Origin: CBDCIS01 sp965217565
GTDB taxonomy: Bacteria; Chloroflexota; Dehalococcoidia; Lucifugimonadales; CATOSD01
DNA: 64,000 nucleotides
NCBI GenBank assembly: GCA_965217565.1
Contig: CBDCIS010000011.1
Location: 1 to 64,000 of the forward strand
Direction of reading: 5' to 3'
A program made the translations under genes and the position numbers. This document shows, piece by piece, positions 20,075 through 29,451 of the stretch (within the stretch, counting starts at the first letter, position 1; every line of letters starts with the position of its first letter). Under the pieces are notes generated by a model, which saw only the letters and a list, made by a program, of their open reading frames with translations, made no database searches and was not told where the DNA came from.

Positions 20075-20872
20075 ATGGAGCGCGCGCTCATGGCGGTAGC
20101 CATCTTCCTGGGTATCTTGCAGGGCGTCACCGAGTGGCTGCCCGTCAGCTCCCAGGGCGTCATTACGGTGGCGTACTCCTTCTTCGACCGCTCCCTCAGC
20201 GAGGCCGTGGCTTTTTCGCTCTGGCTGCACGTCGGCACGGCATTCGCCGCCTTGCTTGCGCTCCGAAGCGAGGCGCTGGGCGTCGTCCAGGACGCCGTGA
20301 GCAGCCCGCTTCGTCCTTCGCGTCTGCTGTCATTCCTGGTTGTCTCCACCCTCTTGAGCGTACTCGTGGCCTTTCCGTTGCTTCTCACGCTCGACGAGCT
20401 CTCGGAGAGCGTGGGCGCCATGGGCATGGGAGTCGTCGGTCTATTCATGCTCATCACGGGCGCCGTCCAATTGCTCAGGCCGCGGCAGGGAACGCGGAGC
20501 AGGGAAGAGCTTTCCCACGTTGACGCGCTGCTTGCGGGCGCGGCCCAGGGCCTGGCAGTGTTGCCGGGTCTGAGTCGCTCAGGGTTGACCGTCGCGGCGC
20601 TGCTTGGCCGTCGGGTTGACCGCGGCGAAGCGCTTGTCCTCAGCTTTCTCATGAGTGTCCCCGCCAGCCTGGGCGCGGGAATATACTCCCTCATCGGCAG
20701 CGAGGTCTTGACGGCGGGAAGCGCGATTCTTGCCGCCGCCGTCGCGTGCGCGGTGGGATTCCTCACCATTCGCGCGCTGCTCGCCGTCGCGGAGCGCGTC
20801 AACTTCGCCGCATTCGTCATCATCGTCGGCGCGGCGATTGCGCTGGGGGCCGTATGGCAGACGCTGGCCTGA
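20075..20872 (+). CDS. uppP: Undecaprenyl-diphosphate phosphatase UppP (BacA)
   Basis: Recycles undecaprenyl pyrophosphate to the lipid carrier used for peptidoglycan and surface polysaccharides. The two membrane signatures are intact: QGVTEWLPVSSQG (residues about 16-28, with the catalytic Glu) and PGLSRSGLT (about 165-173). At 265 residues with about eight hydrophobic segments it has normal BacA length. A second in-frame ATG lies five codons downstream. It follows the two-component pair by about 90 bp, so control by that pair on an envelope signal would be plausible, though unproven. Confidence 0.92.
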   Translation: MERALMAVAIFLGILQGVTEWLPVSSQGVITVAYSFFDRSLSEAVAFSLWLHVGTAFAALLALRSEALGVVQDAVSSPLRPSRLLSFLVVSTLLSVLVAFPLLLTLDELSESVGAMGMGVVGLFMLITGAVQLLRPRQGTRSREELSHVDALLAGAAQGLAVLPGLSRSGLTVAALLGRRVDRGEALVLSFLMSVPASLGAGIYSLIGSEVLTAGSAILAAAVACAVGFLTIRALLAVAERVNFAAFVIIVGAAIALGAVWQTLA

Positions 20873-21536
20873 TCTCGCGCGAGGCCTGTCAGAACCCAGG
20901 GTCTTTCGATTGTTCGCGTGCAGGCGCTGCCAGACTCGGGATGTACTCGCTGACGGCAAAAGCCCTGTGGGTATCGTATTTTCATGCATTCTAATGCATC
21001 CCTACTTGGGGTGTCTGGAATTTTGCAGGATGTTTACCAGTGTTCTGCCTGGAAGTGCGGTAGGTTCGCGGCTGTTTGCCATGAAATGCCACCCTGTTTT
21101 CTGTGGGTTTTGCACTGTCGCCAGAATCAGGAATTGACGATTCAGAGATACTGGGGATGAGTTCGTCTTCTATACAGGATGTCTATGTGTTCGAGCTAGA
21201 TGGCGGCAGCGTGTACGTGAATAGAGGCATGGTAGCACGAGTGTTCGTGTATGTCAAGGGCAGGGAGACTCCCAACTCCACCACCTAATTGATGATGCGG
21301 TTGAGTTTCGTGGCTAAATTGGTCATTTTCGACAAATCTTCCTTTCACCCTGCAGGGTGAAAGGAAAGTACTCGTGTTCAAGGCCGAAATAGCTACAGAA
21401 TCAGACCGTGGGTCCAGTTTAGGTGGTGGATTTGGGATGCACCCGTGTACTTGCACATACTTCTGCTATAGAGTAACAGATTATCCACAGACGGCCACTG
21501 TGTTGGCAGGCGAGTGGCAGACCGCCAGCGTGGAGA
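20873..21536. other. Intergenic stretch without a firm gene
   Basis: No family-recognisable gene is seen. A 43-codon frame (ATG 21157 to TAA 21286, beginning MSSSSIQDVYVFELDGG) has only GGGG before its start and is left uncalled. TGCATTCTAATGCA at 20986-20999 is a small inverted repeat. The 28-bp palindrome at 21339-21366 is listed separately. The composition is less GC-rich than the flanking genes. Confidence 0.5.
21339..21366. repeat. Perfect 28-bp palindrome
   Basis: The half site TTCCTTTCACCCTG is followed directly by its exact complement, centred on CTGCAG. There is no loop and no T run, so a dimeric-protein binding site or cruciform-type element is more likely than a terminator. It lies about 180 bp before the exported metalloprotease gene. 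Confidence 0.6.
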
Positions 21537-23543
21537 ATGTACGCCATGCGCAATAATGGACAGACAGTGATGGTCGCGCTGGTGCTTGTGGCCTCATTCG
21601 TGTTCGTGCTGTGGTTGTCCTCTGTGTGTGCGCGTCGGTGTGGCCGGGGACGAAGTGCCTCCACCGGACTCCGAAGAGGAGAGGGCGAGATACCTCCCGA
21701 CTGCACTGACCCAGGGAACTGGGGACACCCGGCCTGCGATGGGTATCAAACGCCCGAGCCTCCGCCCACTCCGTGTCCCAACCCTAGGGAGTGCGGTAAT
21801 CCCCCTCAACCCACGGACACCCCTGTGCCAGAGGACACGCCCACGCCAGAATCCACGGAAGAACCAGCCAAGCCTACGCCAGAACCTCCACCGGAGGTCT
21901 ACGTCTTCGCCAACATTTCACTCAACGACGATGATCTGAAGGTCACATACGGCTGGAGGGCGGGACGGAGGAGCCCCTCCTCCGAGTCTTGGACGATAAC
22001 GCTGCGGCAATCAACGACTCGGGACGGGACTTACAGCGCCTACAGAAGTGAAACGAGGCAATTTCCTGGCAGCGTATCTTTTGACAACGTGCAAAGGGCA
22101 CGCTGGCACAGGGCAAGTGTGAGCGGCTGCGACGAGTTGGGCAACTGCGCGTCGGCAACCTCAGACAAGTCATGGGTACCACCCGAATCCCCACAGCCGC
22201 CCAACTCCACTCCAGTCATCAGCGGCCCTGGGACTGTGAACTATGCCGAGAACCGATCAGATAGCGTGGCAACATACACAGCCTCAGACGCCGACGGCGA
22301 CAACATAAGCTGGTCGCTGCCCAACACCTTCTTCGAGTTCGACCGCAGCGACTTCTCCATCTCCTCCAGCGGCGTTCTCACCTTCGACAGCTCGCCGAAC
22401 CATGAGAGTCCCCACGACCACAACGGAGACAACGTCTATCTGGTCACGGTCAGAGCCAGCGACGCCAGTGGCGGCACCTACGACCGAAACGTGACCATCA
22501 CGGTCAGAGACGTGAACGAGAGACCGGAGGTAGTGTCGAGGATCGACGACAGGACAATGACCGCCGGCACTTCCACGACGATATCCCTAGTGGGCAGGTT
22601 CAGCGATCCTGATAGCGACACGCTCATCTACACGGCTGCTTCGTCGGACGCGAGGGTCGTTATCACGAGCGTGAGTGGCGGCACCCTGAGTCTTGCGGCG
22701 GTTTCCGCAGGCTCAGCCACTATCACGGTCACAGCCGCCGACAGGTCTTCCGTCCACACCGACAGACTGTCAGCAACAGACGACTTCACGGTGACCGTGG
22801 AACTGCCGCCCCCCGGAATGCCTGAGAATCTCACCTATACTCCTACGAGGACGGAGGGTACCGTCAGAGTCGATTGGGACGCTGTATCAGACGCGACGGG
22901 CTAGGAGGTGCGGCAGTGCAAGAGGCGCCGCAACCAGCCCAATCGCTGCGACTTTTCCACGATTCAGACCCTGGGGAGCGGCGTAACCACATCGACCGTC
23001 GGTGACCTCGACACTAACAAGCTTCATAAGTTCATCATTCGAGCCATCAGAGGCAACCAGAGCGCCGATTCGAACGAAATCAGTATCAACCTGAGGCCGG
23101 CCCCGCAGAACCTGCGAGGCCTCTACGTGGCGATGCAGCACAGGCAGATAACTCTCTCGTGGGACCCCGTTCCCAATCCCGATGTCAGCGACGACCTGGA
23201 CGGCAACTACCACCTAGAGCAACTCTTCCCGAACCGCAATCCGCTCGACTCCGGCTGGAAGAGACTGCCGCACGATGGCGTCACCATAGGCCCGATAGCC
23301 AATGACGGCGGCAGGCTCAAGGTCGTCGTTAGCGGGCTCACTCCCGGCGAGGAATACCAGCACAGGATAAAGGCCCAGAGTGTGCAGGGTAAATCCACTG
23401 AATCCAATGTGGTCACGACGACCGTTACGGATGAATCCCCTATGACGGCGCCGGCCACTCCGACAGTCAGCGACCTGATTGGATACAGGGGCATTGAGCT
23501 TCAATGGATGGCAAATGTCCGCGACGCATCGTCTTATACCATT

Positions 23544-24137
23544 TCATGTTGACGAGGCCGCATAGTGTGCCGGAAGACTTCGCGTTGTGTGTTCGATCCA
23601 ACTCCACGCCGTGAGCGACCGCACCCGACCCGGATCAGATTCAAGCTCACTCAGGTAGGCGTCAACCGCCTTCATCTTCTCCTCTATGCTCCCGTATATC
23701 CTGCCCTCCACCCACCTGCGGACCTCTTGGAAGACCCGCTCAGCGGGATTCAGCTCAGGACTATATGCAGGCTGCACGATCGTTGCCACTCCAACAGTCC
23801 GTACTATCTCACCCCGGTGACCACGCGCTCCATCCCACACCAGGGCCTCGATGTCCGAGTGATGCTTCAGGCCATCGACTGCCACCGCTATAGCCGCAGA
23901 CTTCATCGAATCGATCCAACCCCACAACAGCTTGCCCCTCCGAACGTCTACCACCAGGAACAGGTACATCCACTTGTAGACCATCTGCACTCGCTGATGC
24001 ACCTTCACTCCACGACGACCCCACACCCTACGCACCATCCCCCGCAGGCCCACTCGCATCTCATCGGCAAAGCCAAAGGCCGTCTCAGAACTCACGCCCG
24101 CTTCGGCAAGGCAACAACCAAGCCCCCCTTTTTCCAC
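23544..24137 (-). CDS. IS630 transposase orfB (DDE part), copy 1
   Basis: The 197-residue catalytic half. DDE residues are expected in FLVVDVRRGK, ALVWDGARGH and SPELNPAERVFQEVRR, the last being the IS630/Tc1 signature. It could start at GTG 24137 but is more likely made by -1 frameshifting from orfA. Confidence 0.87.
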   Translation of the reverse strand: MEKGGLGCCLAEAGVSSETAFGFADEMRVGLRGMVRRVWGRRGVKVHQRVQMVYKWMYLFLVVDVRRGKLLWGWIDSMKSAAIAVAVDGLKHHSDIEALVWDGARGHRGEIVRTVGVATIVQPAYSPELNPAERVFQEVRRWVEGRIYGSIEEKMKAVDAYLSELESDPGRVRSLTAWSWIEHTTRSLPAHYAASST

Positions 24138-24610
24138 GACTCCTGCGCAGCTACGTCTGCCTTCTCATGACGGCCCCTCGGGACCTTCGGGCTGCATCCC
24201 AACCTCTCAAGCAGACCATAGACGCTGCCCGACTTGTAGCTCACCCCATACTCGGACTCTATCCAGTCCCTGATCTCTCCCGCCGTTCTGAACCGTCCCG
24301 TCGACACCTCCTCGGTCAACTCCTGCTCTTCATCTGTGCTCAGAAAGCGCGGTTTGCCCATGCCTCCCATCTTGTGGGACAACACTCCTTCCACACCTCC
24401 CTCTCTATACCAGCCCACCCACGTCTGTACCGTCCGGTAGTGGACTCCCACCGCTCTTGCCGCCTCACCGAACTGCCATCCCGACCGCACCAGCCACAGT
24501 CCATGGAGTCGAGTACGAAGGCTAGTGTCACGTTCTGCCCGGTAGGCCGCCTTCAGCGCCTCCGGTGTATCCTCCCCATGCCAATCTATTCGAAGCGGTC
24601 GTCCGATCAT
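24092..24610 (-). CDS. IS630 transposase orfA (DNA-binding part), copy 1
   Basis: The 172-residue N-terminal half of the transposase. It contains helix-turn-helix segments (FGEAARAVGVHYRTVQTWVGWY and a winged-helix part GEIRDWIESEYGVSYKSGSVY). It ends out of frame with orfB and overlaps it by 46 bp. A -1 shift in the AAAAAGGGGGGC run near 24120-24135 would join ESWKKGG to orfB. Confidence 0.85.
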   Translation of the reverse strand: MIGRPLRIDWHGEDTPEALKAAYRAERDTSLRTRLHGLWLVRSGWQFGEAARAVGVHYRTVQTWVGWYREGGVEGVLSHKMGGMGKPRFLSTDEEQELTEEVSTGRFRTAGEIRDWIESEYGVSYKSGSVYGLLERLGCSPKVPRGRHEKADVAAQESWKKGGLVVALPKRA

Positions 24611-25658
24611 CTGATACCCTCCAACACTGTATGTCGGCTAGAGCATGGATGAACTATTAGGACATCGCTAGATACTTCCAGGTCTTGTTATCATCAAATG
24701 GTATAACATGGTCAGGGCGACTCCTGACAGCCCATCATTGGAGTTTATCTCGAAGCCTGTCATGGGGCGCACCGACACGGTGACCAAGATACCGGACAGC
24801 CCCTGGGTGGAGGTCAGCCCAGGAAATGGCGTTCTCAACGTGGTCGGCCTGACGCCGGGAACCGACTATACGTTCTCCGTCCAGGGTCATAACGGTTCGG
24901 GGAGCGGCCCCGCGGCCACGAGCGCGACGCACCGTGCGATAGAACCTACACACTTCTGGGGACACCAGGCCGACCACACCGTCGGCTATACCATTGACGT
25001 CATCAGCGAGCGGCGTCTTCAGGCCGCTATACCGGTGGCGGTCGGCGAATGGAACGGCATGATGAACTACGACCTGATGATATGCGACACCGCGGACAGC
25101 GCCTGTCGCGCCCGCAACTCCGACGGGTACATAGCCACCATCAAGACGATGGCACCGAGCTCGCCCAGCGACAACTCGACCGGATGCGGCAGCAGCCACG
25201 CCTGCCTATCTCGGACCGAGCAGGGCATACCTGCGCCCGACGGTGTCGGGCGCCACATGACCAACATGGACGTGATATTCGAAGACCCGCCCTATGGATG
25301 CCCTAACTATTCTCTTCCAGTGTGTCCTCCGCATCGAATAGTGGAGTACGAATGGACGGGCGTCTCGAGCATGAGCGGTCAAGAGAAAACGCCGGGCCCA
25401 CCGCGCGTGATTTACGTTTATGCCGAGCATTTGGCGCTCCATGAGCTGGGGCACACACTGGGGCTGCCGGACTTCTACAATAGAACGGGAGCAGCTCGTC
25501 TTGATGGGCTCGATGGCGAGACGGCCATAATGAATGTGCACTGGAATGCACAATACATACGGGACACGGACATCGCGCAGCTGGACGCCATCTACAGGAT
25601 GCATTCGAGTCACCCCGCGAAATAGCGCTCCGCGACACACCAAAGTAAGGGAAGAGCT

Positions 25659-27797
25659 ATGCCGACGCGAACGATCATCGCCATGCTGCTGGCCTGCGCG
25701 CTGCTGGCCTGTTCCCTGTTCACGCGACCAGACGAGCCGGTCGAGCAGACCGTAGCGCCCCCTGCGCCACCCCCGTCCACAGGCAGCCCTCCGACCGCCG
25801 CGAGTGCGGCGAACCCCTACTTCGGGGAACAATCCATGGAAGAGCGGATAGCCAATGCCGACACTATCGTCAAGGCGCGGCTCAGCACCACGACGAGTGA
25901 AGTGGTAAGAGGAACGGGCGAGGGATGGAGCGACTATTACTACGTCGCCCTGAAGTTCCATCTCACGGTGAGCGAGTACCTGAAAGGGAGCGGCGCAAGC
26001 AGCATCACCGCATTCACGATTCAGGGCGGATACTACGACACTCAGCAGGAGGCCGAGGACGCGGCGCCGGGCGTCGCCGCCAATAGGGTTACCACCTGGG
26101 ACGACCGCGAAGCAATTATCTTCCTGACCGAGGACGACTTCGATGGAGCATTCAGCCCCGAGGTTCGAGGGGACAACGACTACTTCCTGACTATTGGCGG
26201 CGGCACTTACCATGACTGGTACAGCCTGAAAGACGTAAATAGCAAATTGTGGCTTCCGTCCGCGGAGACGAGCGCGACGGGTGACGACCAGGAGTTTCTG
26301 CTCGCCGTGCCCGAGCCGGGCAAGGACACCCCGACCATTACCATTCGAGAGCTGAAGAGCCGCATCGCTGCGATCAACGCCGAGTTGAACGCAGGGGACG
26401 GCTCTGATGCTTACAGGAATTGCGTCAGCAACAAGTACCGAATTGAGCGCACGTATCAGCACGCCCAAAGTGAGGGCAGGAAGTTGAGAGCCAGGGCTGC
26501 ACTCACCCACAGGCTGGTGTCCGGGTCGTCCGCAGGCACGGTGATATTCGAGAGCGATGTGCTTGGCATCTACCCCGATAGGAAAATGCAGACCTCGCTT
26601 GAAGGCGGTGACGCTGACCTGTTTGAGACTGTCGACGGTCCTACGACTCCTTGGGATTCGAGCCGCGATGGTGCGCTCACCGATGGGATTGACCACATAC
26701 GGTACACCCAATCGCTTAGGGCGGTGCGACCGACTCCGGCGGGGGATTACAGATTCAACGTAAAAGACCTGGAACCCAATCTTGTACCGTGTAACGCCTT
26801 TCTTATCACCGAGTGGACGGTGACCGCCAATGCTCCCGATGGTGTGCTGCACGAGGCGTTTTTCGACCCCGTCACGGTCGGCAATGCGGTGTCGGCTGAC
26901 AGTACGAACGGCGTGCTGAAGCCCACGATGTTCACGGGCGCCAACGGCGCTACGACGACCATCGAGCGCATCGCGTGGGAGGCCGACGTCGGTGAGTCCG
27001 GCACTGTGAAGATGACCCTCTCACCCCAGAGCGGCATCGCAAACCACTTCGTGGACTTCATTGCCCTGGACGGCTCGGTGTCTTTGTCATTGAGCATTTC
27101 GGCCGCGAAGGTGGATGCGGCCAATCACACGCTGAGTTGGCCCGTGACGTCGCAGCCGTGGCAGAGCGGCGAAAAGCTGATGCTGCGAATTCGGGAGGAG
27201 CAGTGTTCGAGAGGCGCCGTGACGGACCCCAGCGCCAACCCCGGCCTGTTGGAGGACTGCGAGGCGCTGCTTGCGTCCGGGGAAACGCTGGCGGGCACGG
27301 CGACGCTTAACTGGGCCGCGTCGTCGACCATTTCGACATGGGAGGGCGTCACGCTCAACGCAAGCTCCACGCGCGTTGGGGAACTGGAGCTGGACAACGA
27401 GGGTCTGGACGGAAGCATTCCCGCCGCGCTGGGGAGGCTCTCCGCTTTGGTGACGCTGGACCTCTCGGACAACGAGCTGATCGGTGCGATACCCTCTGAA
27501 CTGGGTTGGTTGTTCAACCTGGAGGAGCTCAGGCTGTCGGGGAACAGCCTGACGGGCTGTATTCCGCTTGCGCTGAAGTCGGTGGCAGTGAACGACCTCG
27601 CCCTTCTGAGCCTGCTGTACTGCCAGCCGCCCGCGCCGCAGAACCTGAGCGGAGGCACGCCCACCGAGACCAGTATCCCCCTGAGCTGGGACGCGGTGGC
27701 CGATGCCGGCACCTACCGCGTGGAGCATAGGTCCGCGACTTCAACCGATTGGATGGTGGATTTGGAGACTGGCAAGCGTCTCGGCGAGTTGCTATAG
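25659..27797 (+). CDS. Lipoprotein with leucine-rich repeats and a truncated Fn3 domain
   Basis: A 712-residue lipoprotein. The signal ends in a lipobox around LLACALLAC (Cys at about 18). A Pro/Thr-rich linker and a long N-terminal region without recognised motif (about 50-480) follow. Residues about 560-650 contain extracellular-type leucine-rich repeats (LDGSIPAALGRLSALVTLDL, LIGAIPSELGWLFNLEELRL, SLTGCIP), then the first strands of an Fn3 domain (PPAPQNLSGGTPTETSIPLSW). Fn3 stops abruptly after about 45 residues at TAG 27795, so the C-terminus is probably lost. Its position behind the metalloprotease gene suggests a shared surface role, but function is unknown. Confidence 0.75.
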   Translation: MPTRTIIAMLLACALLACSLFTRPDEPVEQTVAPPAPPPSTGSPPTAASAANPYFGEQSMEERIANADTIVKARLSTTTSEVVRGTGEGWSDYYYVALKFHLTVSEYLKGSGASSITAFTIQGGYYDTQQEAEDAAPGVAANRVTTWDDREAIIFLTEDDFDGAFSPEVRGDNDYFLTIGGGTYHDWYSLKDVNSKLWLPSAETSATGDDQEFLLAVPEPGKDTPTITIRELKSRIAAINAELNAGDGSDAYRNCVSNKYRIERTYQHAQSEGRKLRARAALTHRLVSGSSAGTVIFESDVLGIYPDRKMQTSLEGGDADLFETVDGPTTPWDSSRDGALTDGIDHIRYTQSLRAVRPTPAGDYRFNVKDLEPNLVPCNAFLITEWTVTANAPDGVLHEAFFDPVTVGNAVSADSTNGVLKPTMFTGANGATTTIERIAWEADVGESGTVKMTLSPQSGIANHFVDFIALDGSVSLSLSISAAKVDAANHTLSWPVTSQPWQSGEKLMLRIREEQCSRGAVTDPSANPGLLEDCEALLASGETLAGTATLNWAASSTISTWEGVTLNASSTRVGELELDNEGLDGSIPAALGRLSALVTLDLSDNELIGAIPSELGWLFNLEELRLSGNSLTGCIPLALKSVAVNDLALLSLLYCQPPAPQNLSGGTPTETSIPLSWDAVADAGTYRVEHRSATSTDWMVDLETGKRLGELL

Positions 27798-27849
27798 TAA
27801 CGCAAAGTTTGTACAGAAGCCGACAAGCCCCCGATGGGAGGTGAAGGAC

Positions 27850-28641
27850 ATGCGCTGGGTAAGGTACGAGGCAGAAGGACGCGCTTCCTATGGAATTCTG
27901 GAGGGCGAGCAGATAGAAGAGGTCTCAGGCAGCCCATTCGACGACTTCTCCCGGACAGGAAACACGCTTTCGCTGCAATCCGCCAAACTGCTCGCGCCGC
28001 TCATTCCGCGCACGTTCTACGCGGCGGGCATAAACTACGAAGAGCACGTGCGCGAGGCGGCGGCGCTCTTGGGCAACGAGCCCAACCTTCCCGCCAAGCC
28101 GGACATCGGCTACCGCGCCAACAACGCCATTATCGCGCACGAAGAGCCTATCGTCATTCCCAGCGACGCCACCGAGCGGGTGCAGTACGAGGGCGAGCTT
28201 GTGGTGGTCGTCGGCAAGCAGGTCAAGAACCTCTCGGAGGCCGACGCCCTCTCCTGTGTTCTCGGGTACACCATCGGCAACGACGTTAGCGAGCGCACCT
28301 GGCAGGCCTCGGACCGCACGCTCTGGCGCGCCAAGAACGCCGACACCTTCAAGCCGATGGGCCCCTGGATAGAGACAGACGTTGACCTTGCGGGAATGAG
28401 AACTACCGTCAGGCTCAACGGCGGCGTCGTATCAGACTTCGACACCAACGGCATGATATTCGGCATCGCCACCTACATCAGCGCCATGAGCCGTTATCTC
28501 ACGCTCTATCCCGGAGACGTCATCTGGATGGGCACCGACGGCGCGACGCAGAACATGAAGCCGGGCGACGTGGTGGAGGTCGAGATCAGCGGCATCGGGA
28601 CGCTGCGGAACCCGATAGCCGCCGAGGAAACGGGGGACTGA
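27850..28641 (+). CDS. Fumarylacetoacetate hydrolase family protein
   Basis: A 263-residue FAH-fold enzyme. YAAGINYEEHVREAA near residues 56-70 carries the catalytic His. YEGELVVVVGK (about 115-125) supplies metal-binding Glu residues, and GYTIGNDVSERTWQ and FKPMGPWI complete the active site. Such enzymes cleave C-C bonds in acylpyruvates, decarboxylate or hydrate 2-oxo acids (HpcE/MhpD-like) in aromatic or sugar acid breakdown. GGGAGGTGAAGG precedes ATG 27850. The next gene starts one base after this stop, so the three genes to 30408 form an operon. Confidence 0.9.
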   Translation: MRWVRYEAEGRASYGILEGEQIEEVSGSPFDDFSRTGNTLSLQSAKLLAPLIPRTFYAAGINYEEHVREAAALLGNEPNLPAKPDIGYRANNAIIAHEEPIVIPSDATERVQYEGELVVVVGKQVKNLSEADALSCVLGYTIGNDVSERTWQASDRTLWRAKNADTFKPMGPWIETDVDLAGMRTTVRLNGGVVSDFDTNGMIFGIATYISAMSRYLTLYPGDVIWMGTDGATQNMKPGDVVEVEISGIGTLRNPIAAEETGD

Positions 28642-28642
28642 A

Positions 28643-29425
28643 GTGAGGCTCGAGGGAAGGATAGCTATCATAACGGGCGCGGCGCAGGGTATCGGGCGCG
28701 CCATCGCGCTCGAGTTCGCGGCAGAGGGGGCGGACATGCTGCTCGCCGACGTACAGGAAGACAAAGTAACGCGGGTAGCCGCGGAAGTGGGAGAGTGTGG
28801 TCGGAGGGCCGTCGCCGCCTCTGTGGACGTGACTCAGGCGGGTGACGTAGAAGCCATGACGCGGCGCGCGATGGAAGCGTTTGGGCGCGTGGACATTCTG
28901 GTCAACGACGCCGGCGGCAGCGGCAACGTAGGCATCCAGCACATAGAAGACGTGTCCGAAGATGCCTGGGACGCGTCCGTCGACCTCAATCTGAAGGCTG
29001 TCTATCTGTGCTGCCGCGCCATTGTTCCCCAGATGCGCGCCCAGGGCCAAGGTCGCATTGTCAACATCTCGTCCTCGTCCGCGAAGGGCGCCTTCGGCTC
29101 TCTGACGACCAGCGCGATCCGACTGCCCTACGCCGCGGCCAAATCCGGCGTGCTGGGCTTCACCTATCAGCTTGCCAAAGACCTGGCGCCGGACGGCATA
29201 TACGTCAACGCCGTCATGCCCGGCTTCATTTTGACAGAGCCGGGCGCTCGCGTTCGAGGACGCTACGAAGTCCTCTCCGAAGAGGTGCAGCGGAGCATGT
29301 CAGAGAGCGTTCCACTGGGCAGGCCCGGCTATCCCGAAGAGGTGGCCAAGGCCGTGTCCTTCCTGGCCTCCGACGACGCGAGCTACATCACGGGCGCCGT
29401 GCTGGAGGTTACAGGCGGCAGATAG
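28643..29425 (+). CDS. SDR family oxidoreductase
   Basis: A 260-residue classical short-chain dehydrogenase. It has the cofactor motif TGAAQGIG (11-18), Asp at the end of strand 2 (LLADVQ, favouring NAD+), NDAGG in place of the common NNAGG, Ser in ISSSS and the YAAAK pair (Tyr, Lys). The C-terminal VTGGR is standard. It starts with GTG just after the FAH gene stop and would oxidise or reduce a hydroxy/oxo intermediate in the same pathway (inferred from the operon). Confidence 0.9.
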   Translation: MRLEGRIAIITGAAQGIGRAIALEFAAEGADMLLADVQEDKVTRVAAEVGECGRRAVAASVDVTQAGDVEAMTRRAMEAFGRVDILVNDAGGSGNVGIQHIEDVSEDAWDASVDLNLKAVYLCCRAIVPQMRAQGQGRIVNISSSSAKGAFGSLTTSAIRLPYAAAKSGVLGFTYQLAKDLAPDGIYVNAVMPGFILTEPGARVRGRYEVLSEEVQRSMSESVPLGRPGYPEEVAKAVSFLASDDASYITGAVLEVTGGR

Positions 29426-29451
29426 GGCAATCAGTAAGGAAAGGCGGTAAC

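Larger units (their letters stand above)
23537..24703 (-). mobile_element. IS630-family element, copy 1
   Basis: A 1167-bp element bounded by TACCATTTCATG on the left and CATCAAATGGTA on the right (imperfect inverted repeats). A copy at 39018-40184 has the same length, identical translated products and the same spacing. It carries orfA and orfB on the minus strand and interrupts the metalloprotease gene. The A/T-only flank TATA is present on both sides. Confidence 0.88.
21546..25625 (+). pseudogene. Exported multidomain metzincin-type metalloprotease, broken by amber codon and IS630 insertion
   Basis: Read across both breaks, a 970-residue protein appears. It has a signal peptide (MVALVLVASFVFVLWLSSVCA), a Pro/Thr-rich linker, a cadherin-like/Ig domain (VNYAENRSDSVATYTASDADGD ... 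VTITVRDVNERPEV), a second Ig-like repeat and fibronectin-III domains (PENLTYTP, PQNLRGLYV, VVGLTPGTDYTFSV). The C-terminal catalytic segment HELGHTLGLPD fits the metzincin zinc motif HExxHxxGxxD. Break 1 is a single in-frame TAG at 22902-22904 (DATG-stop-EVRQC). Break 2 is the IS at 23537-24703; the two sides rejoin in frame as DASSY-NMVRA. Probably a secreted or wall-associated protease, now inactive unless the amber is misread and the IS excises. Confidence 0.75.

Noticed and set aside
21157..21288. 43-codon frame in the gap after uppP
   Set aside because: No convincing ribosome site or family; left as a note in the intergenic entry.
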